A stretch of 6,831 nucleotides of DNA from an uncultured bacterium. Its GTDB lineage: Bacteria > Planctomycetota > Phycisphaerae > Phycisphaerales > SM1A02. Shown here in pieces: positions 6,331-6,831 of the stretch (position 1 is its first letter; every line of letters starts with the position of its first letter). A program made the position numbers and the translations under genes. The DNA is taken from NCBI GenBank assembly GCA_903938205.1, contig CAJACJ010000162.1:1-6831 (forward strand), written 5' to 3'. The notes beneath the pieces are model-generated. The model had not been told where the DNA came from. It saw only the letters and a list, made by a program, of their open reading frames with translations, and did no database searches.

Positions 6331-6831
6331 ATGGAACGAATCAAAGGCATCGCCGCTAGTCCCGGCATCGTGTGGGGAAAAGTTCTGCTTCTAGGTGAAG
6401 CGGAAACCCACGTTCCGCGTCGCATCATTTTAGAAAAAGAAATCATCGGGGAAATTGATCGCCTGCATAAGACGCTTGAGCATGCGTTACGCGGATTGGC
6501 TCAACTTCGCCAACACACCGAGCGCGAGCTTGGCGCGGACGCCGCGAAGATTTTCGCCTTCCATGAAGGCATGCTGAAAGATCGATCGCTGATTGACCCG
6601 ATTGAAAATTCCATTCGCGTGGCGCACGCCAATGTTGAAGCCGCGGTCACGGATCAATTTCAAAAACTGTCGCGGCAATTTCGCTCCATGGGCAATGAAA
6701 TCTTCGCCGCCAAGGCCGACGACATTCTTGATTTGCAGCGGCGCGTTTTAGGTTTGCTCATGGGTGAGGAAGAAGACCGACTTGAGCGGTTGAGTGAACC
6801 CACAATTATTGTGGCGCACGAACTCACGCCA
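6331..6831 (+). CDS. ptsI: PTS enzyme I (phosphoenolpyruvate-protein phosphotransferase), N-terminal part
   Basis: I translated 167 codons to the window edge with no stop. Enzyme I takes phosphate from PEP and passes it to HPr, the first step of the sugar phosphotransferase system in the cytoplasm. The N-terminus KGIAASPGIVWGKVLLL matches the family's opening strand. It is followed by the helical HPr-binding region with IFAFHEGMLKDRSLID (around 84-99), then KADDILDLQRRVLGLLMG and IIVAHELTP, which lead into the phosphohistidine domain. The active-site His (His189 in E. coli) would fall about 20 residues beyond the edge. The ATG at 6331 puts the family motif at residue 5, as expected, and the frame has a TGA at 6277-6279 with no other ATG between. 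No Shine-Dalgarno is seen. The nitrogen-type paralogue PtsP is less likely because no GAF domain precedes this part. PTS in this lineage may be regulatory rather than for sugar uptake; nothing in the window decides this. Confidence 0.93.
   Translation, partial: MERIKGIAASPGIVWGKVLLLGEAETHVPRRIILEKEIIGEIDRLHKTLEHALRGLAQLRQHTERELGADAAKIFAFHEGMLKDRSLIDPIENSIRVAHANVEAAVTDQFQKLSRQFRSMGNEIFAAKADDILDLQRRVLGLLMGEEEDRLERLSEPTIIVAHELTP

Noticed and set aside
6035..6394. 119-codon plus-strand frame across the ahcY-ptsI gap
   Set aside because: It overlaps the ahcY start and the ptsI start in another frame, and its product resembles nothing known.

Overview
The window holds six protein genes on two strands and no recognisable mobile element, RNA gene or CRISPR array. 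It is ordinary bacterial chromosome. Four genes on the minus strand form a menaquinone (vitamin K2) cluster in the order menF-menD-menH-menB, the same order as in E. coli: menF 4430-3063, menD 3014-1308, menH 1308-586, and menB from 589 to the left window edge, where it is cut. A fifth minus-strand gene, ahcY (S-adenosylhomocysteine hydrolase, 6120-4597), lies upstream and ends at a strong hairpin terminator with a UUCG loop (4547-4516). ahcY is therefore probably its own transcription unit rather than the first gene of the men operon. The sixth gene, ptsI (PTS enzyme I), starts at 6331 on the plus strand and runs off the right edge, so it is divergent from ahcY.

The men genes fit together as a pathway. 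MenF isomerises chorismate to isochorismate. MenD adds 2-oxoglutarate in a thiamine-diphosphate reaction to give SEPHCHC. MenH removes pyruvate to give SHCHC. After MenC and MenE, which are not in the window, MenB closes the second ring to give DHNA-CoA. The genes are tightly packed: menF-menD are separated by 48 bp, menD-menH share one base (TGATG), and menH-menB overlap by four (ATGA). This points to co-transcription and translational coupling.

The 210-bp gap between ahcY and ptsI (6121-6330) is the only sizeable intergenic region and the least explained part. On the ahcY side it has a plausible promoter, three successive short inverted repeats in the predicted leader, and a good Shine-Dalgarno before a GTG start. 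Overlapping CTTG/CAAG inverted repeats lie between the two divergent genes.

The organism cannot be named from the sequence alone. It makes menaquinone by the classical (not futalosine) route, has a type I (bicarbonate-type) MenB, and has an SAH hydrolase carrying the extra internal segment found in many bacteria. Clear Shine-Dalgarno sequences are rare here; only ahcY has a good one. The DNA is moderately GC-rich with many GCGCGC runs. Such traits would suit a Planctomycetota-like or similar Gram-negative lineage, but this is a guess. I saw no previously undescribed multi-gene system; the ahcY leader is the best candidate for something new.
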